DNA of 64,000 bases from JAKAAZ01 sp963817855 (GCA_963817855.1 CAWFQA010000001.1:1178001-1242000), one strand, 5' to 3'. Numbered from the stretch's first letter, positions 35,501 to 45,223 are shown. Numbers and translations are program-made. The notes: generated by a model not told the origin, from the letters alone.

Positions 35501-38500
35501 TTGCGCAGCAAAATATTTGCCATCCATTTCCGGTCGTGCCGATCATCCTTGCAACTTTCCCGACTATTCTCCAGGCGCTTCGGAGTGAGCATTGGTCGAT
35601 CTTTCATTGTTATTGTCACAGCGATGGTTACAATACATTGCTTGAACGTGGCTCCCTCCGCATGGGCCCAAACAGCGGTCACCGGCGGATTGAATGGCGT
35701 GGTCACAGACTCCACGGGAGCAGTGGTCCCCGGAGCCACCGTCACCATCGTGAATACCAGCACAGGCGACACCCGCGTACTGACAACCAACGCCACGGGG
35801 CGTTACACCGCCCCATTTCTGAAGCCGGGCGCATATACGGTTTCGGCTTCCGCCAAGGGACTTCAGTCCAACACGACATCCGTCGAGATTCTGGTTAGCC
35901 AGCAGTCGGCGGCCAATCTCTCCGTGTCGCCGACCGGGAGCAAGCAAACGATTACGGTGAGCGCGAACAATGCGCGGTTGATCGACACGCAAACCGCCAA
36001 TCTGACGACCACATTTACCACCCAGCAATTTGAAAATCTTCCCAACCCAGGCGGCGACATTACGACATTTGCATTCACCGTGCCCGGTGTTGTGGTGAAC
36101 ACGAACGGCGCCCATGGCTCGTATAACGGCAATTTCAGTTCCAACGGACTGCCCGGCATTTCGAACCTGATTATCTTGAACGGCGCTGACCAGACGGACT
36201 CATTCTTCAACGACTCCACAACCGGCGTATCCTCGCTCAGCATCGGTGCGGCGGAAGTCTCGCAAGCCTCTCTGGTGCAGAACGGCTACAGCACGGAATG
36301 GGGACGCCAGGCGGGCGCCGTGCAAACCTACGACACGAAAAGCGGCACGAATCGCGTCCACGGGCTGTTGGACTACACCTACAACAGCGACGGGCTGAAC
36401 GCGAACGACTTCTTCAACAATCTGAGCGGCACACCGCGCCAGAAGGCGATTTCTCACCAGTACGCGGCCCAGATCGGCGGTCCGATCATCCGCAATAAAT
36501 TGTTTTTCTTCGCCGACACCGAAGGCATTCGCTTTATAGAACCTTCCACCAGCTATGTGAACTTTCCCACCGCCGCCTTCCAGAACACGGTGTTGAACAC
36601 CGTTCCTGCAACCAGCGTCCCGCTCTATACGCAGATGTTCAGTCTGTTGCAGACCTCGCCGTTTTACAGCACCGCCGCGCCGGTTACCACGGGCAACGGA
36701 CCGCTGCAGGACGCTTCCGGAGCGTTAGGCTGCGGCAGTTATGCCGGTACTCCGGTTACTGGATCGCCAGGGCATTATTTCGGAATCGATACCCCATGCA
36801 TGACGGCTGCCCAGGGTGTGACGAGCGGCACGCTCGCTGAGCATATGATCATTGGCCGCGTCGACTGGAACCTCAGCGACAAGCAAAAGATCTTTGTACG
36901 TATCAGCGACGATCAGGGCGACCAGCCGACTTTTGTCAGCGTCGTCAATCCTCTTCTCAACGTCGTCAGCCATCAACCAATTTGGAATGGCCAGCTAAAC
37001 CACACCTACATTTTTGGTCCCAACGTGACCAATCAATTTATCGCGTCGGGCTTCTATTACTCGTGGCCTTTTGGCCCGGCGAACTTACAAGCTACTCTGG
37101 CGGCTTCGCCCGCGCAGTTCAATAATTTCTACGATGGCGGTACCAACTTTTCCACCGGGCTGGGCCAGGGTGGCAGGGTGGGTTTCGATTGGGGCGGCAA
37201 TCCTACAGTCACCAGCTCCACCGAGTATCAATTCGTGGACGACGTTTCCTGGCTGAAGGGAAACCATACCCTGAAATTCGGGGCCAACTTCAAGCGCTAT
37301 GACGTGACCGACGGCTACCCGACGGTGAATACCTATGCCGGCTACTATTCTTTCAATGCCCTGGGGGATCTGGCCAGCGGCGTCTTGCCGGGATCGTCAG
37401 GATCCAATTTCAATCAGACCTTCGATCAGATCAAGGATGTCCATATCTCTGGGTACAACTACGGCCTCTACGCGCAGGATCAATGGAGGGCCACGCCCCG
37501 GTTGGTCTTGGATTATGGCGTGCGCATCGATCGCAATGGAAATCCGCATTGCACCACCAATTGTTTTTCCCGATATCTGGGCAACTTCCCCGATCCGACC
37601 GCGACCCTGGACACGCCCTACAATGCAACGATCGCCACCGGATATAGCAACTCTTTCGACTCGCTGGAACTGGCTATCATTCAACCGCGCTTCGGGTTCA
37701 ACTGGGACACGACGGGACAGGGAAAATCCGTGTTGCGCGGCGGTGTGGGCCTCTTCGAGGATGAATTCCCCGGGGCGCTGATCGAGAACCAGTATTTGAC
37801 GTTCCCCACGAACTACGGCGCCTACGTCGAGGCTGGGAACGTGGGCCAAGGGCCGGGAAGTGCGCCTGCCTTTGCTAGTGCTTCTTACAATGCCATCACA
37901 TCCGGATTTTCCCAAGGATTAAGCGCCAACCAAATAGCAGCGTCGCTGCCGGCGGGTGTTCCCTTCTTCGCGCCCAACCATTACTTGTCCCCACATCATA
38001 TGGTGAACGCGAAGTACCTGGAGTGGAGTCTGCAATTCCAGCAGCGGCTCGACTCTTCGGACGCGGTGATCGTGTCCTACGTGGGCAATCATGGCTACGA
38101 TCTGATCAGCTACGATTACGGCATCAACCAAAACCTGTCCGGCAACGCCTACACGCCGCCTTCGCTGTATAGCAGTTTCGAGGACGTTCCGTTCAATCCG
38201 CCGGATCCACGGTTTGGACAGATGGGAATTATCAACGCCAATGCCAGAGCTGGGTATAACGGTGCCTGGATCGAATTCAAGCACATCGATCAGCACGGAT
38301 TGGACATGAACGTTTCCTATACCTATTCCCATGCCATCGACGATATTTCCAATGGCGGGCAGGGCGAAGTTTTCAACAACAACGGCTTTGGCAACCAGAT
38401 CGTGCCGAACCAGCCAAGCAAGTTGATGTATTCCAATGCGGACTACGATATCCGCCACAATTTTCTGCTCGACCTAACGTACCTGGAGCCGTATCACTTT

Positions 38501-39061
38501 CAAAACAAATTTGTGCAATTTGCGGCCGCCGGATGGACGGTCGCCGGCAAAGCCTACTGGCGGTCCGGTCTGCCATTCAGCGTGCTGAATAACAATGCGG
38601 AAAATACCCTGTCGAACGGCACCGGCAACGGCACCGTGCTGGCCGACGTGCTGGACAATCATTTCAATCATTTCTGCAATTCCTTTTCCAATCCCTGTTT
38701 TCAAGGCCACAACTTCAACGGTTCCGGCGCGGGCGCCCCGGACGTGTATAACGATCCAGCGCAAACCAACTTCGGCAACGTGCCGCGCAATGCCTTCTTC
38801 GGACCGCACTATGCGGACGTGGATTTAAGCCTGTATAAAAACGTGTTCCGGAAGGGAAGCACCCAGCTCAAAGTGGGCGCGCAGGCCTTCAATATTTTCA
38901 ATCACACGAATTTTGCAGCTCCGCAAAACGATGCGTCGCTTGCAGGGCAGGGTTTCGGGGTCATCAACAGCGATGTAGTCGCGCCCACCAGCCCGTACGG
39001 ATCGTTCGGGTCGCCAGGTTCGGGCCGCGTGATGGTCGTGACCGGCCGGCTGACATTCTAA
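35501..39061 (+). CDS. TonB-dependent receptor with N-terminal carboxypeptidase-regulatory-like domain (Oar-like)
   Basis: A 1186-residue outer-membrane receptor. The start is TTG 35501 with GGAGG and a 6-base spacer; the longer frame from 35414 lacks a ribosome site. A long signal segment (FIVIVTAMVTIHCLNVAPSAWAQ) is followed by a CarboxypepD_reg-like Ig domain (GGLNGVVTDSTGAVVPGATVTI to about residue 150), a plug domain (about 150-330) and a large barrel ending VMVVTGRLTF with the terminal Phe. Paralogues of this build are very abundant in Acidobacteriota and are thought to import oligosaccharides or peptides. No SusD, TonB or enzyme gene is adjacent, so the substrate is unknown. Confidence 0.93.
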   Translation: MRSKIFAIHFRSCRSSLQLSRLFSRRFGVSIGRSFIVIVTAMVTIHCLNVAPSAWAQTAVTGGLNGVVTDSTGAVVPGATVTIVNTSTGDTRVLTTNATGRYTAPFLKPGAYTVSASAKGLQSNTTSVEILVSQQSAANLSVSPTGSKQTITVSANNARLIDTQTANLTTTFTTQQFENLPNPGGDITTFAFTVPGVVVNTNGAHGSYNGNFSSNGLPGISNLIILNGADQTDSFFNDSTTGVSSLSIGAAEVSQASLVQNGYSTEWGRQAGAVQTYDTKSGTNRVHGLLDYTYNSDGLNANDFFNNLSGTPRQKAISHQYAAQIGGPIIRNKLFFFADTEGIRFIEPSTSYVNFPTAAFQNTVLNTVPATSVPLYTQMFSLLQTSPFYSTAAPVTTGNGPLQDASGALGCGSYAGTPVTGSPGHYFGIDTPCMTAAQGVTSGTLAEHMIIGRVDWNLSDKQKIFVRISDDQGDQPTFVSVVNPLLNVVSHQPIWNGQLNHTYIFGPNVTNQFIASGFYYSWPFGPANLQATLAASPAQFNNFYDGGTNFSTGLGQGGRVGFDWGGNPTVTSSTEYQFVDDVSWLKGNHTLKFGANFKRYDVTDGYPTVNTYAGYYSFNALGDLASGVLPGSSGSNFNQTFDQIKDVHISGYNYGLYAQDQWRATPRLVLDYGVRIDRNGNPHCTTNCFSRYLGNFPDPTATLDTPYNATIATGYSNSFDSLELAIIQPRFGFNWDTTGQGKSVLRGGVGLFEDEFPGALIENQYLTFPTNYGAYVEAGNVGQGPGSAPAFASASYNAITSGFSQGLSANQIAASLPAGVPFFAPNHYLSPHHMVNAKYLEWSLQFQQRLDSSDAVIVSYVGNHGYDLISYDYGINQNLSGNAYTPPSLYSSFEDVPFNPPDPRFGQMGIINANARAGYNGAWIEFKHIDQHGLDMNVSYTYSHAIDDISNGGQGEVFNNNGFGNQIVPNQPSKLMYSNADYDIRHNFLLDLTYLEPYHFQNKFVQFAAAGWTVAGKAYWRSGLPFSVLNNNAENTLSNGTGNGTVLADVLDNHFNHFCNSFSNPCFQGHNFNGSGAGAPDVYNDPAQTNFGNVPRNAFFGPHYADVDLSLYKNVFRKGSTQLKVGAQAFNIFNHTNFAAPQNDASLAGQGFGVINSDVVAPTSPYGSFGSPGSGRVMVVTGRLTF

Positions 39062-39200
39062 AGACTTCCGGAAACGGCCCAATTACGGCCCGTTGGCCCT
39101 AACGTGATGCGCACGGCAGGGATGGCAGGTAGGACAATGGCCGCGCTGAGGTGATGCTCGTCGGCTTGCGACGAGGCCAGTTCCAACAGGGAGCGGACCC

Positions 39201-39331
39201 GCATCTAAAAAATCCTGATACGCTTCTGGCTCTGAACTGTGTACGATTGGCGCTGATTTATGTCGACTCACTCTGCCATTACCGCGTCTTTGTCCGAATT
39301 TCAGCGTCTGGCGCGGCGGCACGAGCTAGTC
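39201..39331 (+). pseudogene. Duplicated fragment of the trpE upstream region and first 24 codons
   Basis: 131 bp matching 40838-40968 without indels and with about nine of ten bases identical by eye. It holds 59 bp of upstream sequence (GCATCTAAAAAATCCTGAT...), the ATG (39260) and codons for MSTHSAITASLSEFQRLARR. Homology stops where the 3' end of the minus-strand methyltransferase begins (39326), after which the frame runs into antisense of that gene. Confidence 0.85.
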
Positions 39332-40090
39332 CTGTCGCACGGCGACGATCGCCAACCGCCCACCGGCATCCGGCCTCTCGGCCTTGTACGGGACTTTCGA
39401 GAGGCCTTTGTATGCGCCGGCCACGCGCAGATCTGCCTGCTCCAGCAATTCGACGATCTCTGTCGCTGTATACGATCGCCATTGGGCATGTTTTTCCCCT
39501 GAACCGGCCGGACCGGACCAATACCAGTTGAGTTGCACTACTCCTGAAATGGCGTCGAAATGGGATTCTTCCATGAATAGAGTTCCGTCGGGTAGACGCC
39601 GAGACCCATTCGCACCCTGGGCGATACCGGCGCACACCAGGTCGCGATGATTCGTCTCGACAACGATGCGCCCGCCGATCCGGATTGCAGCTCGCAGTGT
39701 TCGGAAGACGCTGATGTCTTCTTCTTCCGTTCCATATCCAAAAGAAGTAAAGATGTTGCAGGCCACATCGAATCCCGTTACGGGGAGAAGGGTTCGGAGA
39801 TCGTGCTGCAGGTAACGCAAGCGATCGAGCGGCAAGCCTTCGCGACGTTGCGAAGCGAAAGCAAGCTGGCGGTCCGACTGGTCTACGCCGAGCACGATGG
39901 CTCCTAATTGTGCCAGGGGCCGGGAAAGTCTGCCCCAACCGCATGGAGCATCGAGGATACGGCAACCGGACTCAAGGTCCAGCATCGACCACAGATCCAG
40001 GGCCTGTTGCGAACTTATCTCATCGGTGAGGACCTGGGTCCAGATCCGGAGATAATCCTCGTCGAAGAAGCTGTCCCACCAGGGATGCAT
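39326..40090 (-). CDS. SAM-dependent class I methyltransferase
   Basis: A 254-residue protein from ATG 40090 behind AGAGG. Motif I is RILDAPCGWGRLSRPLAQLGA, followed by the acidic end of strand 2 (VLGVDQSDRQLAFA) and motif II-like FDVACNIFTSFGYGTEEED. This pattern is typical of small-molecule methyltransferases (methyltransf_25). The substrate is unknown. It lies inside the segment bounded by the two trpE-start copies and is divergent from the DUF1569-like gene, 198 bp away. Confidence 0.9.
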   Translation of the reverse strand: MHPWWDSFFDEDYLRIWTQVLTDEISSQQALDLWSMLDLESGCRILDAPCGWGRLSRPLAQLGAIVLGVDQSDRQLAFASQRREGLPLDRLRYLQHDLRTLLPVTGFDVACNIFTSFGYGTEEEDISVFRTLRAAIRIGGRIVVETNHRDLVCAGIAQGANGSRRLPDGTLFMEESHFDAISGVVQLNWYWSGPAGSGEKHAQWRSYTATEIVELLEQADLRVAGAYKGLSKVPYKAERPDAGGRLAIVAVRQD

Positions 40091-40288
40091 GATATTGCCT
40101 CTCTTCTGTCGCGCATGCGCCGCGGAAAATCACACGCGTGAATTGGCCGCCTGTAGGTCGAGGGGGAAGTCAAATGAAATCGTGTTGCCATCATAGCGGA
40201 TCGCGAAGCGTCGAAGTTTCGGCTGGAGCATTGTTCTCTGCGACCGCTGAAATTCTTCGTCTTACACTGGAGGCGGACGAGGTGCGGG

Positions 40289-40744
40289 ATGAAGACGTTG
40301 CGGGATGCATCTGTGCAGCGCGAAATTCTATTGCGGCTGGAGACCATCACAGCGGAAGACTCCGCGCGGTGGGGATTGATGTCGGTGCACCAGATGATCT
40401 GCCATCTGCGAGACGCTTACTGGGTTGCATTGGGAGAGAAGGAGGTCGCCATGGTGGCGACCCCGGTGCCTCGCACCGTGATGAAATGGGTGGCATTGCA
40501 GGCGCCGATGCAGTGGCGGCCGGGGTTCAAGGCCGCGCCAGAGGTGGCGCAGGATGTGGACGGCACGCGGCCGGTGGAGTTTGAAAGCGACCGGTTGGGT
40601 CTGCTCTCCGCGGTGGAGCAATTTTGCCATGAGCTGCCGGATCCGTGCGCGCCGCATCCATTTTTCGGCAGCATGGCGGCGAAGGACTGGTGGCGATGGG
40701 GATACTTGCACGCGGATCATCATCTGCGTCAGTTCGGACGATAG
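40289..40744 (+). CDS. DinB-like / DUF1569 family protein
   Basis: A 151-residue helical protein from ATG 40289, with GAGG upstream. Histidines in MSVHQMICHLRDAYW and in WRWGYLHADHHLRQFGR fit the metal-site layout of the DinB superfamily, and the wording is closest to DUF1569. Function is unknown. It lies with the methyltransferase in the segment inserted between the trpE copies. Confidence 0.75.
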   Translation: MKTLRDASVQREILLRLETITAEDSARWGLMSVHQMICHLRDAYWVALGEKEVAMVATPVPRTVMKWVALQAPMQWRPGFKAAPEVAQDVDGTRPVEFESDRLGLLSAVEQFCHELPDPCAPHPFFGSMAAKDWWRWGYLHADHHLRQFGR

Positions 40745-40837
40745 CAAACGCGAACCGTGGCGAATTCTGGATTGTGGGCCGAATCTAGTTTGCTATCAAT
40801 GATGTAGGCCGGAGCGCATTCCAACTCAGGTTGAGGT

Positions 40838-40968
40838 GCATCTAAAAAATCCTGATACGCTTCTAGCTCTGAACCGTGTACGATTGGCGTTGATTTATGT
40901 CGACTCACTCTCTCATTACCCCGACTTTGTCCGAATTTCAGCGTCTGGCGCGCAGCCATGACCTGGTG
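40838..40968 (+). repeat. Functional copy of the 131-bp trpE-start direct repeat
   Basis: Same orientation as 39201-39331. It comprises 59 bp before the trpE ATG and the first 24 codons. The two copies bound about 1.5 kb of unrelated sequence. Confidence 0.8.
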
Positions 40969-42390
40969 CCTATTTGCAAGTCCTGGACCGCCGACCTGGA
41001 AACGCCGGTTTCGGCCTTTCTTCGGGTCGCCTATGGAGAGCCCGAGGCCTTTCTTCTGGAGTCTGTAGAAGGCGGCGAAAACGTTGGTAGATATACGTTC
41101 ATGGGAATTCGCCCCTATAAAAAGATCATCGCTCACGGCGACCAGATTACGACTTATACCGGGGCCCATGCTGAGTCGAGCGAAGGAGACGTTTTCGAAC
41201 TGCTGCGCGACTCGTTGGCGGGGCATGCTCCGGCGCGGTTATCGGGTCTTCCTCCTTTTACCGCGGGTGCGGTGGGGTTTTTCTCGTATGACGCGGTTCG
41301 CCTGATTGAGAAACTGCCGGAGACAGCCAAGGACGAGCTGGCCATGCCGGAGGCCTGCCTGATGTTTTTCGATACGGTGCTGGCGTTCGATCATGTGAAG
41401 CAGGAAATCCTGTTGATTGCGACCGCCGATCTGCAGCGCCACAAACCGCAAACGGCCTATGCGAACGCAGTTCGCAGGTTGCATGACCTTGAGCGTCGAC
41501 TGGCCAAGCCGTTGCCGAAGCAGACGCGACACACGGTCAGCGGAAAGCTGCAGCTGAAACCTCGCACACGCAAGAAGGATTTTCTGGCTGGAGTAGAGCG
41601 TATCAAGGATTACATTGCGGCGGGAGATATTTTTCAAGCGGTGTTATCGCAGCGGTTCGATGTGGAACCGGGTGTCGATCCGTTTTCCATTTATCGCGCG
41701 CTGCGCATCGTGAATCCTTCGCCGTACATGTATTTTCTGCGGATGGGGTTGCGACGGCCAGGGGACACGAGCCTGGCTGGCTCGTCGCCGGAATTGCTGG
41801 TGCGCGTGCATGGGCGCACGGTGGAGTATCGTCCCATTGCCGGCACGCGCCCGCGCGGCGTGGACGAAGTAGACGATCGCCGCATTGAAGCTGAGTTGCG
41901 CGCGGATGAAAAGGAAACTGCCGAGCACATTATGCTGGTGGACCTGGGCCGCAACGATGTGGGCCGCGTCAGCGAATATGGAACTGTGCAGGTGAAGGAT
42001 TTGATGTTCGTCGAGCGCTACTCCCACGTGATGCATTTGGTGAGCGCGCTGGAAGGAACACTGCGGCATGAACTGTCGGCGGTGGATGCGTTTCGATCTT
42101 GCTTTCCGGCGGGCACACTGACGGGCGCGCCGAAAGTGCGGGCGATGGAGATTATCGAAGAGCTGGAACCGGCACGGCGCGGCGTGTACGGCGGCAGCGT
42201 TTTCTATGCGGATTTCTCCGGCAATTTCGATTCCTGCATTACCATCCGCAGCTTGTTGATGCGCGGACGGCAGGGTCATATTCAGGCGGGAAGCGGCATC
42301 GTTGCGGATTCGGTTCCGGAGAAGGAGTTTGAAGAGAGCGTCAACAAAGCCAAAGCCGTGGTGCGGGCAATTGAGCGGGCACGAGGGTAG
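40897..42390 (+). CDS. trpE: Anthranilate synthase component I
   Basis: A 497-residue chorismate-utilising enzyme that makes anthranilate with the TrpG amidotransferase. The feedback site motif is present in AFLLESVEGGENVGRYTFMG (the LLES element that binds tryptophan). The catalytic C-terminal blocks are intact: GDIFQAVLSQRF, SPELLVRV, PIAGTRPRG, ELRADEKETAEHIMLVDLGRNDVGRV and FPAGTLTGAPKVRAMEII. The ATG at 40897 has no clear ribosome site. The expected partner trpG is not adjacent but about 9.8 kb downstream. Confidence 0.95.
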   Translation: MSTHSLITPTLSEFQRLARSHDLVPICKSWTADLETPVSAFLRVAYGEPEAFLLESVEGGENVGRYTFMGIRPYKKIIAHGDQITTYTGAHAESSEGDVFELLRDSLAGHAPARLSGLPPFTAGAVGFFSYDAVRLIEKLPETAKDELAMPEACLMFFDTVLAFDHVKQEILLIATADLQRHKPQTAYANAVRRLHDLERRLAKPLPKQTRHTVSGKLQLKPRTRKKDFLAGVERIKDYIAAGDIFQAVLSQRFDVEPGVDPFSIYRALRIVNPSPYMYFLRMGLRRPGDTSLAGSSPELLVRVHGRTVEYRPIAGTRPRGVDEVDDRRIEAELRADEKETAEHIMLVDLGRNDVGRVSEYGTVQVKDLMFVERYSHVMHLVSALEGTLRHELSAVDAFRSCFPAGTLTGAPKVRAMEIIEELEPARRGVYGGSVFYADFSGNFDSCITIRSLLMRGRQGHIQAGSGIVADSVPEKEFEESVNKAKAVVRAIERARG

Positions 42391-42469
42391 TCGCTCAGAC
42401 CCACTAAAGCCAACGCGTTGAAAACGATCAGAAAGAGCTTTATGGCTTGTGACGGGACGTTGCCCGGTC

Positions 42470-43174
42470 TTATCTCACACGTGATCGGATTCCATCGAGG
42501 ATACTGTCGATAGCAAAATCGAAGGCGCGTTCGGGTTTTTTGAAGAATGCGCCCGAATCGAGGGCTTTCAGCAGAACTGGGTAGCGGCCCTCTTCCGACC
42601 CGAGCACATGAGCCAGATCGTGGGTCCACTCCTCGGCGGAATGACCATTTTTTCTTATCTCCTGGAAGGTGGCGTGGCCGCGTACCTGGCCGATCAGGGC
42701 AAGAAAAGCAGAGTGCCTGTCCGCGGACGCCAGACCAGACTCGGCTAGCATCGCCAGCGCGGCCTCCATCCATAGCGACTCATTCGGACCCATAATGCTG
42801 CGCCGCGCCGACGTAGCCTCCAGAAACCACGGATGGTTTTGGTAAATAGCCAGGCAACGACGCGCCCATACCTTCAAACGTGCGCTCCATGGCGACGTGG
42901 GCTTGCCAAAGTTCGGAGCGGAATCGCTCGCGGAATCGATCATCAGATCCAGAAGGTCTGCCTTTCCCGGGAAGTAGCGGTACAAGGCCATGGTTGTGAC
43001 CCCTACCCTTCGCGCAACCCTCTGCATTGTGATTGCCTCCAGGCCCTCCGCATCCGCAAGTTCATTGGCGACGCGCGCAATCTCAGTGGTGCAGAGCGCG
43101 GGTTTGGGACCACGGCTCGGAGGCCGTTTCTTGCCCCAGGCCCGATTTACCTTGTAGGCGTTTTTCGTAGGCAT
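42470..43174 (-). CDS. TetR family transcriptional regulator
   Basis: About 234 residues from ATG 43174 (alternatives at 43198 and a TTG at 43240). The helix-turn-helix lies in LEAITMQRVARRVGVTTMALYRYFPGKADLLDLMID. The ligand domain resembles the TetR_C group seen with hydrolases and monooxygenases. It is divergent from an alpha/beta hydrolase gene; a 23-bp perfect palindrome between them (43241-43263) is the likely operator controlling both. Confidence 0.9.
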   Translation of the reverse strand: MPTKNAYKVNRAWGKKRPPSRGPKPALCTTEIARVANELADAEGLEAITMQRVARRVGVTTMALYRYFPGKADLLDLMIDSASDSAPNFGKPTSPWSARLKVWARRCLAIYQNHPWFLEATSARRSIMGPNESLWMEAALAMLAESGLASADRHSAFLALIGQVRGHATFQEIRKNGHSAEEWTHDLAHVLGSEEGRYPVLLKALDSGAFFKKPERAFDFAIDSILDGIRSRVR

Positions 43175-43240
43175 ATTCTTCGTTTCTGCGTTTCTCATCC
43201 AAAGTTCGCTCTCTGCGCCTTGCTCTCGCAGGGATTGCAA

Positions 43241-43263
43241 AACTGTGTATAGTATACACAGTT
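43241..43263. promoter_or_regulatory. Likely TetR operator
   Basis: Perfect 11-bp arms AACTGTGTATA and TATACACAGTT around a single G. It overlaps the start region of the TetR transcript and ends 2 bases before the GGAGG ribosome site of the hydrolase gene, so binding would block both promoters (inference). Confidence 0.85.
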
Positions 43264-43275
43264 AGGAGGAAATCA

Positions 43276-44370
43276 ATGTTCTGGATGATTTGCGCGGCCC
43301 TCGCGCTGGCCGTCGTGGCCTTCCCGGGCGCTCTATTGATTCAAAGAAGATTGCGGCAGGCGAAAGGCGCTGCGCGGTTGAGGATCGAGAGTCCTTGCGG
43401 CATCGTTGAAGAGGGCTTCGTAAAAATTGGCGGAATTGAGCAGTGGATCGGAATCAGGGGAGAGGATGAAGCCAACCCCGCTCTTCTAGTCGTTCATGGC
43501 GGGCCGGGAAGTAGCTGCTCCATGTTCACTCCGCACATACGTATCTGGGAGAATCACTTCACCGTCGTGCAGTGGGACCAGCGAGGGAGTGGCCGGACCT
43601 TCGGCCGATTAGGGCCGCGCGGCACCGGAGAAGTCAGCATGGAGCAGCTCACCCGCGATGGCATCGAAGTCGTGGAGTATCTGCGCTCTCGCTTGCGCAA
43701 GCACCGGATCTTTCTGCTCGCGAATTCGTTTGGATCCACGTTTGGAATGCGGATCGCACGCCGCCGTCCGGATCTGCTCTACGCCTACATCGCCGCCGAC
43801 CAGAATGTCGGAATGGTGCGAGGAAGGGATGAGAACTGGAGCGAAGTGATGGAACGGCTCAAAGCCGCGGGCCTCCGGAAGGGAGTGAAGGCGCTCGAAC
43901 GAATCGGCGCCGATCCGACGCGCTGGACTCCTGACGACTTCACCGCCGTCGCGCGATGGACGATGAAGTCCGATCCGCAGGGATTTCGCCGAACGATGAA
44001 GTTTTTGAAGGATGCGATTTGGTACGCGCCAGGGTGGAGACTGAAGGACATTCGCACTTTTGTTTCCGGGATGCGCTTCTCCGTCCAACGGCTCTTGCCT
44101 GAGGCATCCCGATACGATGCCTGGCAGCAAGGCACCCGGTTCGAAATTCCTTTCTTCATCTATCAGGGAGAAAACGATGTCCTGCTGACGCCGAAATTGA
44201 CGCGTATGTACTTCAATGACGTCGTCGCACCCATCAAGCGGATGGTACTGATCTCCGACGCGGGCCACTTCGCGGCATTTCTGCAGCCAAAGCAATTCCT
44301 GGATGATTTGCTGATTCACATTCGTCCGCTGGCTGAGGCTCCCATTATGCAACCTGCCCAAATGGCTTGA
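43276..44370 (+). CDS. Alpha/beta hydrolase, proline iminopeptidase-like (S33)
   Basis: A 364-residue protein behind AGGAGG. An N-terminal hydrophobic segment (about 3-23) would anchor it or serve as a signal. S33 features follow: HGGPGSS, QWDQRGSGRTFG, the nucleophile elbow LANSFGSTFG, the acid in YQGENDVLLTP and His in DAGHFAAF. Members include prolyl aminopeptidases and esterases; the substrate is unknown. Its control by the divergent TetR protein suggests induction by a small molecule. Confidence 0.9.
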   Translation: MFWMICAALALAVVAFPGALLIQRRLRQAKGAARLRIESPCGIVEEGFVKIGGIEQWIGIRGEDEANPALLVVHGGPGSSCSMFTPHIRIWENHFTVVQWDQRGSGRTFGRLGPRGTGEVSMEQLTRDGIEVVEYLRSRLRKHRIFLLANSFGSTFGMRIARRRPDLLYAYIAADQNVGMVRGRDENWSEVMERLKAAGLRKGVKALERIGADPTRWTPDDFTAVARWTMKSDPQGFRRTMKFLKDAIWYAPGWRLKDIRTFVSGMRFSVQRLLPEASRYDAWQQGTRFEIPFFIYQGENDVLLTPKLTRMYFNDVVAPIKRMVLISDAGHFAAFLQPKQFLDDLLIHIRPLAEAPIMQPAQMA

Positions 44371-44435
44371 GTGAGAGGTCGTGTTGCGGGGAGGGTGCCG
44401 GTCCCACGGTAGAATTTGCTGTCCTTCAGAAAATC

Positions 44436-44580
44436 GCCAATGCACTCGTTGAGCGGGATTTGAGATTGATTCGGCGGATTGGTAGCGGCAGGCGGGATTG
44501 TCGATGGCGACGATTTCAGGTGGATGCGACGTGGTTAGGGTGGTGAGGGAGGGGGAGGAGGGAGGGATTGGAGGGGTGGG
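44436..44580 (+). repeat. Dispersed repeat, copy A (right end missing)
   Basis: It matches the left and middle parts of the full copy at 51949-52154: GCCAATGCACTCGTTGAGCGGG, ATTCGGCGGATT, GGCAGG(C/A)GGGATTGTCGA and GGAGGGGTGGG. It stops before the hairpin-bearing right end. No open reading frame is supported inside it. Confidence 0.75.
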
Positions 44581-44640
44581 ACTGCACCGGCTGAAGTACA
44601 TCGACTGCTGGGAATGACGGTTCATTGACTCAAGTTGAAA

Positions 44641-45075
44641 TCAATGTGGAATGCTTGTCTGTTCAATTCCATATTGTATTGCTGCTTTCAGTACGTCGAT
44701 GTTTATCTCTGTTAGTGTTTTGAATTTGATGCAATAGCCGGTGACGGTGGCTTTGCCGAGCTTCTTTCCAAATGCCTGGGCCAGGTACTTCTTGTCATTT
44801 AGTCCCATAATGTAGACGGAAATGCCTGTTGTATTCGCACTTATACCGATTTGATAGAATTCCTTGGTTTTTCCATTGGCATATTTCATGGTTTGAGATC
44901 CATATCCAATGTTTGGGTTGGAAACGGTTTTCCCTTTCTCGTCTTTTCCATCTAAGAACCACAATTTACATGTTGGTATCAACGCCAAAATCATGCGATG
45001 CAGCTGTTGCATATCGCTGCGTTTTGGTTCCGGTTGAGCGGCGATGTAGTCCTTAATTTGTTTCTGCGGGTTCAT
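44641..45075 (-). CDS. DUF1801 (YdhG-like) protein
   Basis: 144 residues from ATG 45075, chosen over 45081 because AAGGAG then has a 6-base spacer. The pattern IKDYIAAQPEPKRSDMQQLHRMILALIP and the later YIMGLNDKKYLAQAFGKKLGKATVTGYCIKFKTL fit DUF1801 proteins. The gene is clearly richer in A and T than its neighbours, a sign of transfer. Biochemical role unknown. Confidence 0.8.
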   Translation of the reverse strand: MNPQKQIKDYIAAQPEPKRSDMQQLHRMILALIPTCKLWFLDGKDEKGKTVSNPNIGYGSQTMKYANGKTKEFYQIGISANTTGISVYIMGLNDKKYLAQAFGKKLGKATVTGYCIKFKTLTEINIDVLKAAIQYGIEQTSIPH

Positions 45076-45223
45076 GTACATCTCCTTGGCTTAGCGGTAC
45101 CCATCCAGTGCTCCGGAAACCACGGGATTGGAGTCGGCATGCCAGGCTGCGTCAATCGATCAGAATGATACCGGATTCTGTTACCTCATTGCTAGCGCTC
45201 CGAAATCTCGGCTGACGACTTCA

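Noticed and set aside
40838..40896. Trp attenuator or T-box before trpE
   Set aside because: Only a 59-bp conserved upstream block is seen; there is no Trp-rich leader peptide, terminator hairpin or T-box sequence.
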